From: Seriola aureovittata | Taxonomy: Eukaryota; Chordata; Actinopteri; Carangiformes; Carangidae | Direction: 5' to 3' | DNA length: 64,000 nucleotides | NCBI RefSeq assembly: GCF_021018895.1 | Contig: NC_079384.1 | Location: forward strand, 1,171,140-1,235,139 | Part shown: piece after piece, positions 1 through 12,289 of the stretch | Position numbering within the stretch: the stretch's first letter is position 1 | Layout: every line of letters begins with the position of its first letter | Position numbers and translations under genes: made by a program | The notes under the pieces: generated by a model | What the model saw: only the letters and a program-made list of their open reading frames with translations | What the model was told of the DNA's origin: nothing | The model's database searches: none

Positions 1-480
1 TTGTTTCTCTCCCTTTAATCACCTGTGATGAGCTGTGACACCCTGACGATTAGCTTTTATTCACTTTACCCTCCTACCAAATCTACACAATGAAATAAAC
101 CGTTAAACAATTAGCAAACTGGCGCTAATATTCTCTAATGCATTAATACTTCTAACTTCTAAAGAAACAAACACACATCACAGCGGGATCAGTCATAGTA
201 ATAAGCGGATAATAAGCGGATGTTATTTACTTTTGAACACCTTTTAGAATAAACAAAATTAAGTGGGTTAGCTACAGCGGCTAAGACTCATTCACTTTGC
301 TCATGAATGCTAACACAATACACTCAGTTTTAACCCAGTTACCCCAGTCACAGTGAACACAACGTGTAGCTAACTGTACAGGAAGTGTGATTGTGTTCAA
401 TGTCACTGGAAATATAATCAGATGTGAATTTGTTTCCACTTGAGCAAAACTTCATCAGGAATCTGCTGCTTCAAACTCCG
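1..480. other. AT-rich unique sequence, nothing recognised
   Basis: No frame, repeat or motif stands out apart from the direct duplication AATAAGCGGAT at 202-222. Confidence 0.5.
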
Positions 481-484
481 GGGC

Positions 485-770
485 TGAAAGATGAAGTCAA
501 GTGACAGAAACTGCAGTTCCTCTAATGGCCACTAGAAGCTGCCTCCAACAGTGAGTCAATCCCCAAAGACTCCCATGTTAAAATGTCCGAGTTTACAGCA
601 GAAATAAACATTAGAAATCTGCGCCATTAGCCAGGACGGCAGAGCGTGGGTGTGGGCAAAATCACCTGACGACCCACCACTGTCACCCAGCCCTCCACTG
701 AGTCGCGTCACGACAGCATCCAACTGAATAGGGTGCTTACAAGTCAGCACTGTGTCGGAGTCAGCGTCTG
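485..770 (+). repeat. Dispersed repeat family C copy
   Basis: It contains AAACTGCAGTTCCTCTAATGGCCACTAGAAGCTGCCTCCAACAGTGAGTCAATCCCC and the downstream AAATGTCCGAGTTTACAGCAGAAATAAACAT block. Related pieces occur at 10255 and 34580. I remember this type from many fish genomes. Confidence 0.7.
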
Positions 771-1471
771 CTCTTTAATATCATCTGTATTTGGGCTGCA
801 CGTCCTTGGCGCTCCCCCTGAGGTGATTTTAATTATTGAGGCAGGTGAGACATTTTCCTGATGACTGTGTAGGTCCACATGTCGTGCCTCATTGACGTGT
901 GTCCTGTTCGTGCGACTTATACCTCCATTATAATCTTTGAATCACCAGATGTCTACGGAGGTCAGAATGACCCACTTTTTCTTTTTACCCTGGAATATAT
1001 ATGTCACGGGTGTTAGTCCGTGTCCTGTGAAGTGAGACGCCACTTTCATTGATAATAAGAATCGAGGTGTCGGTGTTGTCGTGCAAGCGAAGTGTGATTT
1101 TGTCATCTATGTGTTGATGTCAAGCAATAACAACAAAGCATAATTTTTTTATTTTTCTTTAGTTGATTCTTAGCGCAACAAAACACAATGTATTTCAAAA
1201 TAAGATACAGAGACTTGTAGTGGCATTAAACATTTTTATTTAGTTTATTTTTATGTTTATGGAGGAAAATCACGTGTTCGTCACCTGGTTCTTCTCTGCT
1301 GTACTTGTGCTCACTTATGAACCCGGCGTCCCAAGAGAAGGCGCCAGGTATTTATAATGTGTTAGAGTATGTTTTGTAAATTTAGAGTAGATGTGTAGAT
1401 GTTGTGTAGATCAGGTGTTAATTGATTATCAAATACTAATCGTTGCCTGACGAGCCAGCAAGTTTTTCTTC

Positions 1472-1472
<1 letters not shown>

Positions 1473-1494
<22 letters not shown>
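1473..1494. repeat. (TA)n microsatellite
   Basis: About 11 TA units are followed by a T-run. Confidence 0.9.
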
Positions 1495-1503
<9 letters not shown>

Positions 1504-1524
1504 TGGAAGATATATTATATATAT

Positions 1525-1850
1525 TGTCACGGTCTGGACACTTTATTTTGAAGTAGAGTTCCTTGTGCATCTCGTGATCATTTCACTTCCTGTCTTTGTC
1601 CTGTTTCCCTCCCTGTTGATTGTTACACCTGTGTCCTTCCCTCTCTTGTGTATTTAAGTCTGTCTGTTTTTTCTCCGGTCATGTTTCCCCTGTTTCTCCT
1701 GGAGCTTCTGAGTTTTACCTGGATTCTGTTTCTGAGTTCTGCTTTGCCTGAGTCGTAACTTTGGTTTTCTTTATTACATTTTTTTCCTATGAAACCCCTT
1801 TTTTTTTCTATCTGCATTTGGGGTTCTAGGTTTCCTGCACCTGACGTATA
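1525..1850 (+). mobile_element. Possible solo LTR or retroelement end
   Basis: The stretch starts TGTCACGGTCTGG, holds CACTTCCTGTCTTTGTCCTG, a TATA-like TGTGTATTTAAGTCTG, CTCCTGGAGCTTCTG and a T-rich tail, and ends CTGCACCTGACGTA. This order resembles terminal-repeat sequences common in fish. No internal coding region is present. Confidence 0.4.
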
Positions 1851-2579
1851 TATTTGTTTATTTATAGGTGAATGACTTTAACCAGCTCCCAGCGCAGCGT
1901 CACCAGTTGCAGAGACTGTAATCAGGCAGAATAAGTGAAGACACCTGTGACAGTGTGGGGCCTTTAATATCTGCTCTGCAGGGTTTCACAGCAAGTCCTG
2001 CATCCAGCTTGCGTCACATATGTTCTTACCTTGAACAGGTATGAAAGGCTGCAGAGAGCATTCTGGGTCGTCCATCTTTACTGCACGTTGTGATCACCAC
2101 AGTGTTTGTATTTTTGCAGTATATCTTTTTTTAAGGTTTGTTTTCTCCTCAGCTGAGGGAGTTACTCAAGGGCATTGCACAGAAACGCTTAAAAGTAGTT
2201 TAGTAGCAGTAATTTAAGAGATTTTACAGCAGGAAAACTTTGACTGTTTGCACTTGTGATGCCTGTGAACATTTTCAGGAAGTGCGCTGCGATCTCATCC
2301 TCCTAAAGTGTTTAAACTGGGATTTACACTCGGGGAGTGACACGGCACACAGCTGACCTGTGGACATGAAATACCTCGACTATAACTGACTGAAGGATCC
2401 GTAAACATTAATAACACAGGAGCTGGAGGAGCAGAGCGGTGGGGAGTGGAGTGATCCCAGTCCAGAAAGTCGGGCAAATCTGTGATGTAGAATCAACTCC
2501 TCATCGTTAAGGATGCTCACTGGGTTCATTTTCTTGATCTAACACAATAAACTTCATGTTGCAGTTAGTTACTTCTCAC

Positions 2580-2780
2580 TAAGGTTTTATGTGCAACGGT
2601 TTAACTTTAAGTGATTCCTTAAGTCTAAGACCAAGAAAAGGAGAAAACATTAAATGCTTCAGTGAACATTTTTAAGGAATCCTTAAGGAGAAGACTTTAG
2701 GGGGTTTTGTGCAACCATTTTTATTCAAAGGAAACCTTAACTCAGACTCTAACTTAAGGTGTTTTGTGCAACAGGTTCTT
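2580..2780. repeat. Three spaced copies of a GTTTTGTGCAAC motif
   Basis: AAGGTTTTATGTGCAAC (2582), AGGGGGTTTTGTGCAACC (2699) and AAGGTGTTTTGTGCAACAGG (2756) recur in the same orientation. A palindrome TTAAGGAATCCTTAA lies between the first two. It is probably the remnant of a structured repeat of unknown class. Confidence 0.5.
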
Positions 2781-2828
2781 ACAGGATGGTAGTAACAGAC
2801 AGTCACTTGGTCCACACTAAAAAATCTT

Positions 2829-3093
2829 TTTGGTTTACACACACATACAGTCGTGTCTCCAGGACTTCGGAGGACATTACATTGACTTGCATTAATTTCC
2901 TGGAGACTCTAACTTTAACCACTAACCACAACTATTATTTTTCTAACCTTAACTTTTTACTAAACCAAACATTAAAACACGTCCTCAACTTAAACTTTAA
3001 TGATGTACATTATGAAGACTTGTCTTAAAAGGAAGACAAGTCCCCATAAGACTGTAAAAAGATTTAGGTCCCCAGAACATGAGTAATACCTGG

Positions 3094-3130
<37 letters not shown>
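2829..3130 (-). repeat. Teleost repeat ending in a CA microsatellite
   Basis: GGAGGACATTACATTGACTTGCATTAATTTCCTGGAGACTC, degenerate (C)TAACC repeats, GACAAGTCCCCATAAGACTGTAAA, AGATTTAGGTCCCCAGAACATGAGTAATACCTGG and (AC)n form a recognisable and frequent fish repeat in which the microsatellite is part of the element. Confidence 0.65.
3094..3129. repeat. (AC)n microsatellite
   Basis: About 18 uninterrupted units form the tail of the repeat at 2829-3130. Confidence 0.95.
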
Positions 3131-3132
<2 letters not shown>

Positions 3133-3884
3133 GGAGGGAGAGAGGAATCAGCTAATTAATGACATCAGCTGTGTGTTGAGACCCCCCCATTTTTTTTTTA
3201 GTACTTTTAAAAGTCAGTACTTGTACTTCAGTATTCTTTAACTCAAGTACTTCACTTCGCTTCGAAATCGTCACTGAGTCACATGATGAAGTTATGATTA
3301 ACTGTGTGACAACGCAGCAAATGAAAAGAGTGTAATCAGCAGGTGCAGCAGAGAAGGAGCTGCTGATTGGAAACAGCGCCCGGCGACCACGGGAAGCGTC
3401 CCACATCAAACACACCTGAATTAACAACTCGCACAAAACAGCTGATAACATTCAAATCCAAGAACTGTTGGAATAGACTGCATTAGTTTTAGCCCGGTGT
3501 TCCTAATAAATTGCTAACTGAGTGCATATATATGTGTGTAATTATCAGCTGTATGCACAGGCTGCAAAGACTGTTGAGTTAATTGGTCGCCGTTGATGCG
3601 GCGCTCACCTGGGAGCGGTTCACAGTCGCAGTAATTGTATCTGATTCTGTTTCATCCCCTTTCTGAAGAATTCCCAGACCTGCTCCTGTGAAGACGAAGT
3701 CTTTATACCTCGTGTAGTGAGTCTGAACTCACTGGATCACTTCTATTATTGTTGTTTGTGTTGCGCATGTTGTGCTCATTTTGTTGTTGTGTTTGTTTGT
3801 GAGTTACAATGATGTGCCTGTGAATCTGTGGACAATAAAGATTAATATATACATATTATTATTACTATTATTATGTCGTCAATG

Positions 3885-4085
3885 GGTTATCTCAGTCATG
3901 GATTCAAGGATGAACTGATTAGATTTGAACACGTTTTTGACCTTAACTCATAAATCCATTCACTAATTTATGACAGTTTGACACAGGTGACATTTTATAT
4001 CAAAAAGGTCAAAGGTCAACTTCACTGTGACATCATAATGTTCTGCAGAAAGACTGTGACCATATTTACTGTAAGTAACCGAGTA
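3885..4085 (-). repeat. Dispersed repeat family B fragment
   Basis: It contains GGTCAACTTCACTGTGACATCATAATGTTCTGCA, the reverse complement of the left part of the 50.3-kb copy, preceded by a TTTTATATCAAAAAGGTCAAAGG block. Confidence 0.7.
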
Positions 4086-5454
4086 CAATTCTTCCCAGAC
4101 TCTTTCCACCCGTCACTGGTGATGAAGATATACTGTATATGATGACAAGAAAAACACAGATGACCCTGCTGCAAGAACCACCTCTTGTTTAACATGTTCA
4201 AGTCTCAGTAGACGTGGTGGCAGCCGGCAGGTCCTGTAAAAACCTGCCGCACTCTGACCCAAGAGACACAGACAATAAGGATCCTGTGTTGAAGTTTTTG
4301 ATGATGTATAAAATAAGGATGTCTCTCCAGCTTCCCTTCCGGTTAAGACGGCAGATGTTACTTTACAAGTTGTTCTCTGTGAGACAGGTTGTGTAATTGT
4401 GTTCCTGACGGCTGACAGTTTCTGAGGCTACATGACAGGTCAGGTATTCAGACGGCAGATTTAGCATTTCTTATTTCATGTCTGAGGCTTCTTTCCTGCT
4501 GGAGTGTTTTTTTCCCCCCTCAGTAAGTTATGCTATCATGACCATTAAGAGAACACAAAGGGACACTGGCAATCACCTCAATGCTATTGGGAGAGCAGCG
4601 TAAACAGACATCATTGAATGCATGGGGGGGGGGGGGGGATTGCTTTATTCAGTTTGCTGATATCAAAGAAATGAGTGTAGTTTCAAATGACAAACACTGA
4701 GGGAAAAAAATAAAATAAAATCCGGACAAAAACAAAATTTACATCATTCTCCAGGTTGGTAAACACCAAATCCATTGCTTTTCTCACACTAATCCTCCAG
4801 CAGCAATTTGGGACCATTTCCTCCCCTCAGCTCGAGCTCTGAATGTTAAGGTGTCTTCTCTTTCTCCCTCAACTTCTCTGTCTCTGTAATTTTCTACACA
4901 TCATCATCATGTATTCCTCGTGGTGCTAATGAGCGACGATCAAAGAGTTGTAATCACAGGCCACAGGGGCGGGGTGGGGTGGAGGGGGGTGGGGCAAACA
5001 GGATTAATACATACCAATTATACGGGCCAACAGTCCATCCCTGTGTCAAGTGATCACGTTACATAACAGGAAGAAGGGTCATGTAATGAGATTAGTGAGA
5101 TTAGCACGGCGGGTGCAGGGTGGTGTTTTCATGTGTACGATATGCCCCCGACGCGACGGGCAGTTCAGGAACTAGATGACGAGAGTTCACACCACACATC
5201 CTGCAGCAGTCAGCAGCCGGATCGAGACATTTGCTGTGGACTTTTACCACAGGTGATAAGCTTATGTTTTGATGATTGTCTGTGCAACGTTCAATGACAG
5301 CGGCTCAGCTATCTGGAGGAAACAGACTGCAGCTACAAACTCCCCTGGTTTGTGAAGCTGAATCATGTAATCACACTCACACCTGGTGTTACAGGGCGTC
5401 ACCTGATCCAAGTCTTATTTATTTTTATGGCATTATGTTTTCGGGTTTTCCGTC

Positions 5455-5550
5455 CAGTGTAACTCAAGTTGTTTTATATCCAAATGCTCACAGGTCAACT
5501 TCACTGTGACATCATACTGTTCTGCAAAAACACATCTGGTCATTATTCAC
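5455..5550 (-). repeat. Dispersed repeat family B fragment
   Basis: It carries GGTCAACTTCACTGTGACATCATACTGTTCTGC, nearly identical to the segment at about 4013-4046. Confidence 0.7.
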
Positions 5551-6049
5551 CGCTGTGACTCTGGTTGATGGTTGATGGAGGAAAACAACTGAGAGGTGGG
5601 GTGGAAGGACTCCAGGGCTGGTGTGTTCATGCTGCAGGCTGACGGGTCTTTCCTTGCTCGTGAAGGGTTTGGTATTTTGGTGAGTCAGGAAGTGCTGTTG
5701 CCAATCAAGACGCTCCACCGATTTACACGGTCCACCGCTCGTGTCCTCGGAGCAGGTCAAAGGTGTAGCGTGCACACACAGAGTATCTGTCTACTATCTT
5801 CAGGAATTACAATATTTCCTAAAGTGTGTTGGCACACCCCTGTGGACGCTGAAACATAAGGTTAACTTATTATACAGCCCTTTAAGTGTAAGCCACACGT
5901 TTCCTCACAGTTAAGCTGCTGATTTGACATAGTTACTGTACTTACAGCCACGCCGTCAAGCTTTTCATATTCCCTTCCCGTCGGGATTCGGATGTACCTG
6001 CAGAGAGACGTGCAGCGGCGTTTCCATTAATCATGGCAGAGCACCAAGG

Positions 6050-6600
6050 AAAAATTTTGGACACCTTTCAGGGCAAAGTTTGCATAATGAGAGTTGCTTT
6101 TCCTTAATGAGCTTTGCAGACACTCAAATGAAGTGCAGAGAAAGACTTTGTGAGCAGATTTGATTTATGTGCGTGACACTCTGGCCAGATTGTGTCGTGG
6201 TATGAAAGTAATGCGATACAAGGTCTTACTGTAGCGTTTCATGTCTTATGGTGTGACATTGCAACTGCCACTCATGTTTATTAATGTTGTTGTCTTCTCA
6301 AAGAGTCATAAAGTGTCACGCTGACAGTTGACTAAGGTCACTTCATCTCTGCAGAGTATTTGTTATTTGCTACGTTTCCTCGGGCACGGCACGATGCGAC
6401 AGAACTAAAGCACCATTGACTTCTCTCCACGGCGGATGACCTTTACTTGCATCCAACCTGCTCTGAATTAGCACTAAGTGGTCCAATCAGCGCTCGGCTG
6501 TCAGTTAATTGGAAGCATTTCCAAACTGATCTTCAGGTGAAAACTACTTAGTGGTCTTTTAAGGCCAATTAGCTGCTGAATCCGGCAGAAATGCAGGAAA
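6050..6600. other. Candidate conserved noncoding stretch
   Basis: This unique sequence is free of recognisable repeats and rich in AT-core homeodomain-type words (CAGTTAATTGGAAGC, GGCCAATTAGCTGC). Developmental enhancers in gene deserts often look like this. Conservation cannot be tested here. Confidence 0.25.
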
Positions 6601-6642
6601 CTGTTTCAGCAGCAAAGGAGCGCATGTTGTTTTAGCCTCATT

Positions 6643-6678
<36 letters not shown>
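6643..6678. repeat. (TG)n microsatellite
   Basis: About 18 units. Confidence 0.95.
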
Positions 6679-6681
<3 letters not shown>

Positions 6682-6869
6682 AATTGCAATGTCCTGATAA
6701 CATCACCAGGCAGAGTACCTCTTCCACATAAAGACCTTTCAATGGGACTGAGGAAATGAAAATCTAACATTTGATAGCAGCTAATTAGTTTTTGAATTAG
6801 CACAGAGAATTTTTTTTTTTTGCAGGATACTGACGTCGCTCCAGCAATGACATGGTCGACCAGTCCAGC

Positions 6870-7255
6870 CACCATGTTGGTCCAGACTGAATTATCTCAG
6901 AAACTATTCTGTGGATCGTCCTCAAATTGTGGATTAACATTCATCGGCTCAACAGATTGAAATGAGAGGATTACCATGACATTTCATATATCCTGTACAT
7001 TCACGGTGACCCCCTGACCCGTCCTTTGGCGCCACCGTAATGATGACATTTGTGGTTTTAAATGAAGTATCTCAACAACTATTGGGTGAATTGCCCTGAA
7101 ACTTGGTCGATGATGGTCGATGCTCAGATCTTAGTCACCCTGGTAGCATGTTAGAATGCTAACATGCTAAACCTTGTTTACCATGACAACATGCTAAACC
7201 ATGTTACTAAGGTGAACATGGTAAACATTATACCTGATTATTTCAGACGTTTACT
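6870..7255 (+). repeat. Degenerate teleost interspersed repeat with GCTAACATGCTAA motifs
   Basis: ATCTCAGAAACTATT, ACCATGACATTTCAT, GTGACCCCCTGACCCGTCCTTTGGCGCCACC, TCTCAACAACTATTGG and then GTTAGAATGCTAACATGCTAA...GGTAAACATTATACCTG follow the order of a very common percomorph repeat that I remember. Confidence 0.7.
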
Positions 7256-7574
7256 TGGATTCGAGTGGTGCACTCCTCAGGTTCAGCAATGAGATTGTGT
7301 TGCCAGGTGTAAAACGTAGCAAAAGGTGTTAGTGCGGCTGCAGCCTGAGGCTCAGTGTGTTTCTGTCACCCATATCCCAGCTTCGCTTTGAGCGAACACA
7401 GGCTAACGTTAGCTGGATGGGGCGGAGTCATGTGACTGAACACGAGGTAGTATGTATTTAAGGGGACAGTTCATGAACACACACACTGAGGAAAGTATTG
7501 ACAGAATTAACCGACATTAGCAAAATAAAGTCTGTGACAGTTTTAATACTTTTTATGGTTAATTGTCCAGCCCT

Positions 7575-7660
7575 TGTTAGCATGCTAGCTAAAACAGTTA
7601 GCTCAAAGCACCACTGTGCCTAAGTACAACCTCATGGCTGTAGACTCTTAGCTTTATTTT
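7575..7660 (+). repeat. 3' end of the same teleost repeat
   Basis: TTAGCATGCTAGCTAAAACAGTTAGCTCAAAGCACCACTGTGCCTAAGTACA and GGCTGTAGACTCTTAG are the usual terminal blocks of the repeat at 6870-7255, here split from it by about 320 bp of other sequence. Confidence 0.7.
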
Positions 7661-7689
7661 CAGAAAATCTGACTTCCCCATGTACCATC

Positions 7690-8350
7690 TTGCTCTCTAT
7701 TCCGAGGAGACAATTCAAGACAATTAAACAGATAATTTTCTCCTTATTGCTGTTAATGAGGTCAAACTGCTGTCACCAATGAAAGAAAATATGGGCCACT
7801 GCATTTGTTAAGTGCTGTGAGCCATTATGGCGTTAAAACATTTTTATTTAACTTGTCCTTGAGACTCAAGAAAAAATTTCAACATGGATATGAGAGTAGG
7901 AGAAGGGTAATCAAACAGCAGCGTGTGACTGCTGCGCCGGACTGCAGCTGATTAGACTGTTAATTTGTCTTCTTCAGATAAGATATTCCAGCACACTTTA
8001 TTAGCTAAAGAGGACTTCTTGTGTTAATGTGGTGCAGCTCCTGTGCAGCTCTATCTTGTAGCATTATGAGAAAAGATTGTTATGCCATTACTCCCTAGTC
8101 CCACTCTCCGCTCCTCTAACAACCTGGAACATCTCTGGTCTTTGAATCCCTTTCGACCGCCAGAAAAGAAAAGCGGAAAGTTTAAACACTAGTCATATTA
8201 TCCTTCCCCCCAACTTCTTCAAGTAGCAGATGATTGATTTCTCCCAGCTGTAGACCTGTACTGTAATTATTTTGTCAGTCCTTTGACATTTGCTTGTCAT
8301 GAATGATTATGGAGATGAGGGAATTAACTTGAGTGTCAATGTGTCAATTT
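7690..8350. other. Candidate conserved noncoding stretch
   Basis: The sequence shows no repeat and no frame. It holds homeodomain-type words (CTGATTAGACTGTTAATTTGTC, GGTAATCAAACAG) and a long TTTTTATTTAACTTG tract. The enhancer reading is a guess from composition. Confidence 0.25.
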
Positions 8351-8714
8351 TGACTTGATGCATTTTCCCTATTTGCCATGAGCCGCACTCTAAAGGTCTC
8401 CGCCATCGACCAAATCAATACAAGGCTAAGACCCTATAAATTGAATCTGTTTTGGAGGTCACAGGGTCGTGACACTCATAACAGTGTGGGGATAAAGAGA
8501 CGACTTGAAAAAGTTTGTACACCAATAATGCAGACGCCCCAGTCCACATACATGGAGTACGTTTGGTCCGTCCGGGGTTGTTCTTCACGGTTTGGACTCA
8601 GGGAAACTTCATTGCTACAGCATAGACAACAGAAAGCGTAGAAAGCAGGTCCTTAAAGAAATCGGCCCAGCATTCCTAGGAATCGCCCCTTAACCTTAAC
8701 TATACTGTAGGTGC

Positions 8715-8900
8715 CTTTAGCCCCGTTTAGAAACAGTCCAAGATGGTGCCTGTAGAAAATCTCAGGGACAAAACCAACCAGTTGCTCTTCGTCCTTGAAG
8801 TCGTTCCTCACTCTGAGCTTCAGAAACCTGTGGGTGACGTCACAGAGGCTGCGTCCATCTTTACTTACAGTCTGTTGAACCAACCAACTGTTAAGATGGA
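8715..8900 (+). repeat. Dispersed repeat family C, 3' part
   Basis: CCAAGATGGTGCCTG, GTGGGTGACGTCACAGAGGCTGCGTCCATC and CTTACAGTCTGT occur in the order seen at the end of this fish repeat type. The GACGTCAC within it is repeat-borne, not necessarily a regulatory CRE. Confidence 0.55.
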
Positions 8901-9884
8901 AAAACAAACTGTTACTTGGTCACATGGAGTGGGCCTAAAAAAAAGCCTCTACCGAGTTGCATTATGGGAAATGTAGGGTCCAGTGTTGACCTATACCTGA
9001 GAATAAAAGTCAGGGCTTTGCCGCTTTAAGGTCACACCATGGCCCTTTAAAACACAGGTGAAAATGCAGGACCTGTTCTTATATTGTACCTGAGCGGTTC
9101 ATATCCCCAAACAAATATACGGTTACTGAAATTACCACAAACCAATTAACATGCTGCACCTCGGTGATCTGGAGCCCTTGGGCGGTGGGACTCACCAGCA
9201 TTTTATCTGTTGCCTGTTATCGTTCTGGCACGAAGCGTCACAGACCGAACTCCTTAAAGAAGACATTAAATGTTTCCCTCTGACTGACATTTGGAGCCGT
9301 GCCACTTTGAAATCTCCCCGTTGTTGCAGTGAGTCAACTTCCCAAAGTGCTTCCCACACAGACAGGACGCGAGGAGCTGGTAGGGATAACGTGGGAGTTT
9401 CCATGAATTAGCTTCCACAGCAGTGATCTCATTTAGCTACTTCTTTACTATTTAATGAGATTAAAGGGGTTTAATCACCTTTTAATCTGCTTGGGGTTTT
9501 CTCCAGCTGCTGGGTGGCACCCCCCAATCAACACAGTGTGATGCCAGTCCATTCCAGGTTTCAACCAAAACTCCCCCCCCTTAATGGGCTTTCACGAAAT
9601 GCCACAGGGAATTACCTGCAGCGTGTTTATCCACTGAGCTCACATTCATCACAGAGCTTTTTAAGCGAAGCTCTGACGAACCTTTGCGACGCCACTGGCT
9701 GGAAAAGAGGTGTGTGCATTTTCAGATCTTACATGGTTTGTGTCACATGACAAATGGCTGCGACAACGGGCAAACGAGAGAGAGAGGAGGAGATCAAAGA
9801 AGTTGCACAGTCATCCGTCTAATAGACCTGTGTTTGTTATGGGTGAATAACTCCAGACATAAATAAAGTCATGTGGGTGGTGCT

Positions 9885-9909
9885 GCCCGAAGGGCTCTAC
9901 CCTTTGGGC
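9885..9909. repeat. Small hairpin
   Basis: GCCCGAAGGG and CCCTTTGGGC pair over ten bases with one G-T pair around a five-base loop. Confidence 0.6.
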
Positions 9910-10229
9910 AAGGCATTCATGCCCCGTGGCTAGGATTGAATAACACAACCTAATTTAGCTTGAAGTGACTCTTGACGCAGAGTGAGCGTGTCAAAATAAA
10001 AAGCTGTATCTAACACTTTCTGACACTCTGAATGATGCACACGTTTCAAGCCACAGTGAATAGATTTAGTTTTAATTGAAATGAATGTAACTAAAGGTCG
10101 GTCATTAGTGTAATGATGCTGATGAGGATTTCTCTCAGCCTGAAATGTTTTTGCAAAAAACAACATGCAGTGGTGTTGGTGGTGCAGCAGGTGTAACAGG
10201 TGGCAAAATCCAAGTCAAGTCTCAAGCAA

Positions 10230-10345
10230 ACATCAACCTCCAGCCAACACTGAAGAACCAGAAACTGCAGTTCCTCCAGTGACCACTGGAGTCCCGCTCC
10301 AACAGTGAGTCAATCCCCATAGTGCCGGGGCTAGCTGGTTAGCAT
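10230..10345 (+). repeat. Dispersed repeat family C, 5' part
   Basis: AGAAACTGCAGTTCCTCCAGTGACCACTGGAGTCCCGCTCCAACAGTGAGTCAATCCCCATAG parallels 505-566. Confidence 0.7.
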
Positions 10346-11162
10346 GCTAACTTCAGGATTATTACAGATTTTCCATTATAACTTCCCCACCTCCAGTAAA
10401 GAGCATTGTACAGTAGCTAAGCTTTTACTGTGGGAATCATTTGGGACTGTCTCCCAGGCAGCGGATGAGACGGTCCCAAACAGGACCAGGGTGTGTACAC
10501 CACACTCACAATCAAATCTGCTCTTTCCTCAGAGGCTCAGAAGTTTTATTTTGTGTGTGTGTCTTTGTGGCATGATCCGGAGGTCTGTCCTTCTATCCGA
10601 GAAATTGGAGTTTGACTTGCGGTAAAGCAGATGACTTGGTCGTGGTAATAATAATTCTGAAGGTGAAATTCAAAGCAAACACAAACATGAGTTCTGGCTG
10701 CACTAAAAGTTGCAGCTAATAAATAATACAGGAGGAGGATGATTTCCATCCGGCCCTGGTGCTGCTCTCAAAAAACAAAAAGAGAGAGAGAAAAAACAGA
10801 TGGTATGTTTCCTCTAAACCCAACAAGGATATGATGTAGAGACAATGCTGTTTTCCTACAACAGATGAACAGTATGGATGAGGTGGGGAGTGCTGATGAT
10901 CTTCCAAAGTGGGTGACCTTGACTTGTTTTCATTTTAAAAAATCTATTTGTCATGTTCAGAAAGAAATTCATCAACAGTGAGCAAATGGAGAAGTGATTT
11001 CTACAGTTTATGTATGGACCATAATTCAGATCCAAACATACAGCTGTGTTCACAACACTTCCTCTCAAAGTACTGAGGTAAGAGGCTCACGTTTTTGGGC
11101 TGAATATGAATCGCAATTTTCTGGCAATGCTCCATGCTGTGATTTTTTTTAAAAAAGCCTTA

Positions 11163-11645
11163 AAGTTCCTCCAGTGTAAAGGTCTGTGTCCATGTGTAGT
11201 GTGATTATAGATCAGCTCTAGCTTCTATATTAATACTGTGAAAGTATCAAAGCCTCAGTCCACAGAGAAATGCACACAGCCTGTATTCAGAAACTGAGCC
11301 TTAAAACCAGCCGTCAGGACTTCTGGAACTTTGTGATGTCACAACAAAGCAGTCACCAAGCCCCGCCCACCTGGACCCACCATCCAAACCTTGCAGGATT
11401 TGGTTTCTCTGAGTGTTTTTACCTGAAATCTGCTATATTTTTATTGGATCACTCAGAAAACAGTCAGCCAATCAGAAGAGAGGCTCAGAGCCTCCTCTCT
11501 TCTAATTGGTTCACCGACCTGTTGTTACTAGAGCTCCAGAGAGACGCCTGAGAGAGGAGATGTTTTTTAAATATATCTTCTTATGGATCAACACTTTCCT
11601 CTTCAAACACAGAAGAAGAGGAAACATGGAGCTTTAATCTGAGGC
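11163..11645 (+). repeat. Dispersed repeat family A, copy 1 (longest)
   Basis: This copy begins with TTCCTCCAGTGTAAAGGTC and ends near ACACAGAAGAAGAGG. Its first 190 bases match the copy at 43130 almost base for base. It contains a partly self-complementary stretch around 11480-11510 (AGAGAGGCTCAGAGCCTCCTCTCTT). No transposase or reverse transcriptase frame is present, so it is nonautonomous or a fragment. The class is unknown to me. Confidence 0.85.
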
Positions 11646-12215
11646 GTTCACTGACTTTCTCCAGGAGCAGTTTTGTCCTAATTAGATCTTGGCCTTAAGT
11701 TTTACAGCTTTGGTCTCTGTCATTCAGAGTCATAAACACAGTGTACATAACCCTGAAAAGGTCACAGCAGGGTTTAAGGTACAACACTATACATGTGCAG
11801 AATGGAGAGATGATGTGACACTTCATATTATGCATTCATTGCTCTTTACTCCTTTCGAAAGGCCGAGCAGCAGCCGGGATATTCCTGGCTGTGGGTTAAG
11901 CTGTGGTTGGAGCTGTCAGTGTTTGGTTCTTGCTAAAACTACGTCTGTAGTTGTGACTCTCTCTGCTGTTGATCTACAGTGTGTGTGGCTGTAGCTGTTA
12001 CTGTGGCTCGTCTTCACACCTCCTCATCGGCTAACATCAGACCAGACGTGATTCTATCAGACACGACAGCTGTGTTAGGAACTGCTTCCCCACAACCATG
12101 TCACTTAATTGCACACTGAAATCCCCTGCATGTAGTACGGGTTAAAACCATTAAGAACTTAAATGTCACAGCCATCATCATAACAACCAAACTACCACAG
12201 CCGTAATCACAGCGA

Positions 12216-12238
12216 CAGCAGCAGCAGCAGCAGCAGCA
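12216..12238. repeat. (CAG)n trinucleotide run
   Basis: About seven CAG units occur in noncoding sequence. Confidence 0.9.
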
Positions 12239-12289
12239 TCCTCTAATAAACACGCTGTGGAGAACCAGGCCAACTGCCTCACTGGTTAA

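Noticed and set aside
8828..8860. A CRE (GACGTCAC) as a regulatory site
   Set aside because: It is part of the dispersed family C repeat, so it is expected in every copy and carries no local evidence of function.
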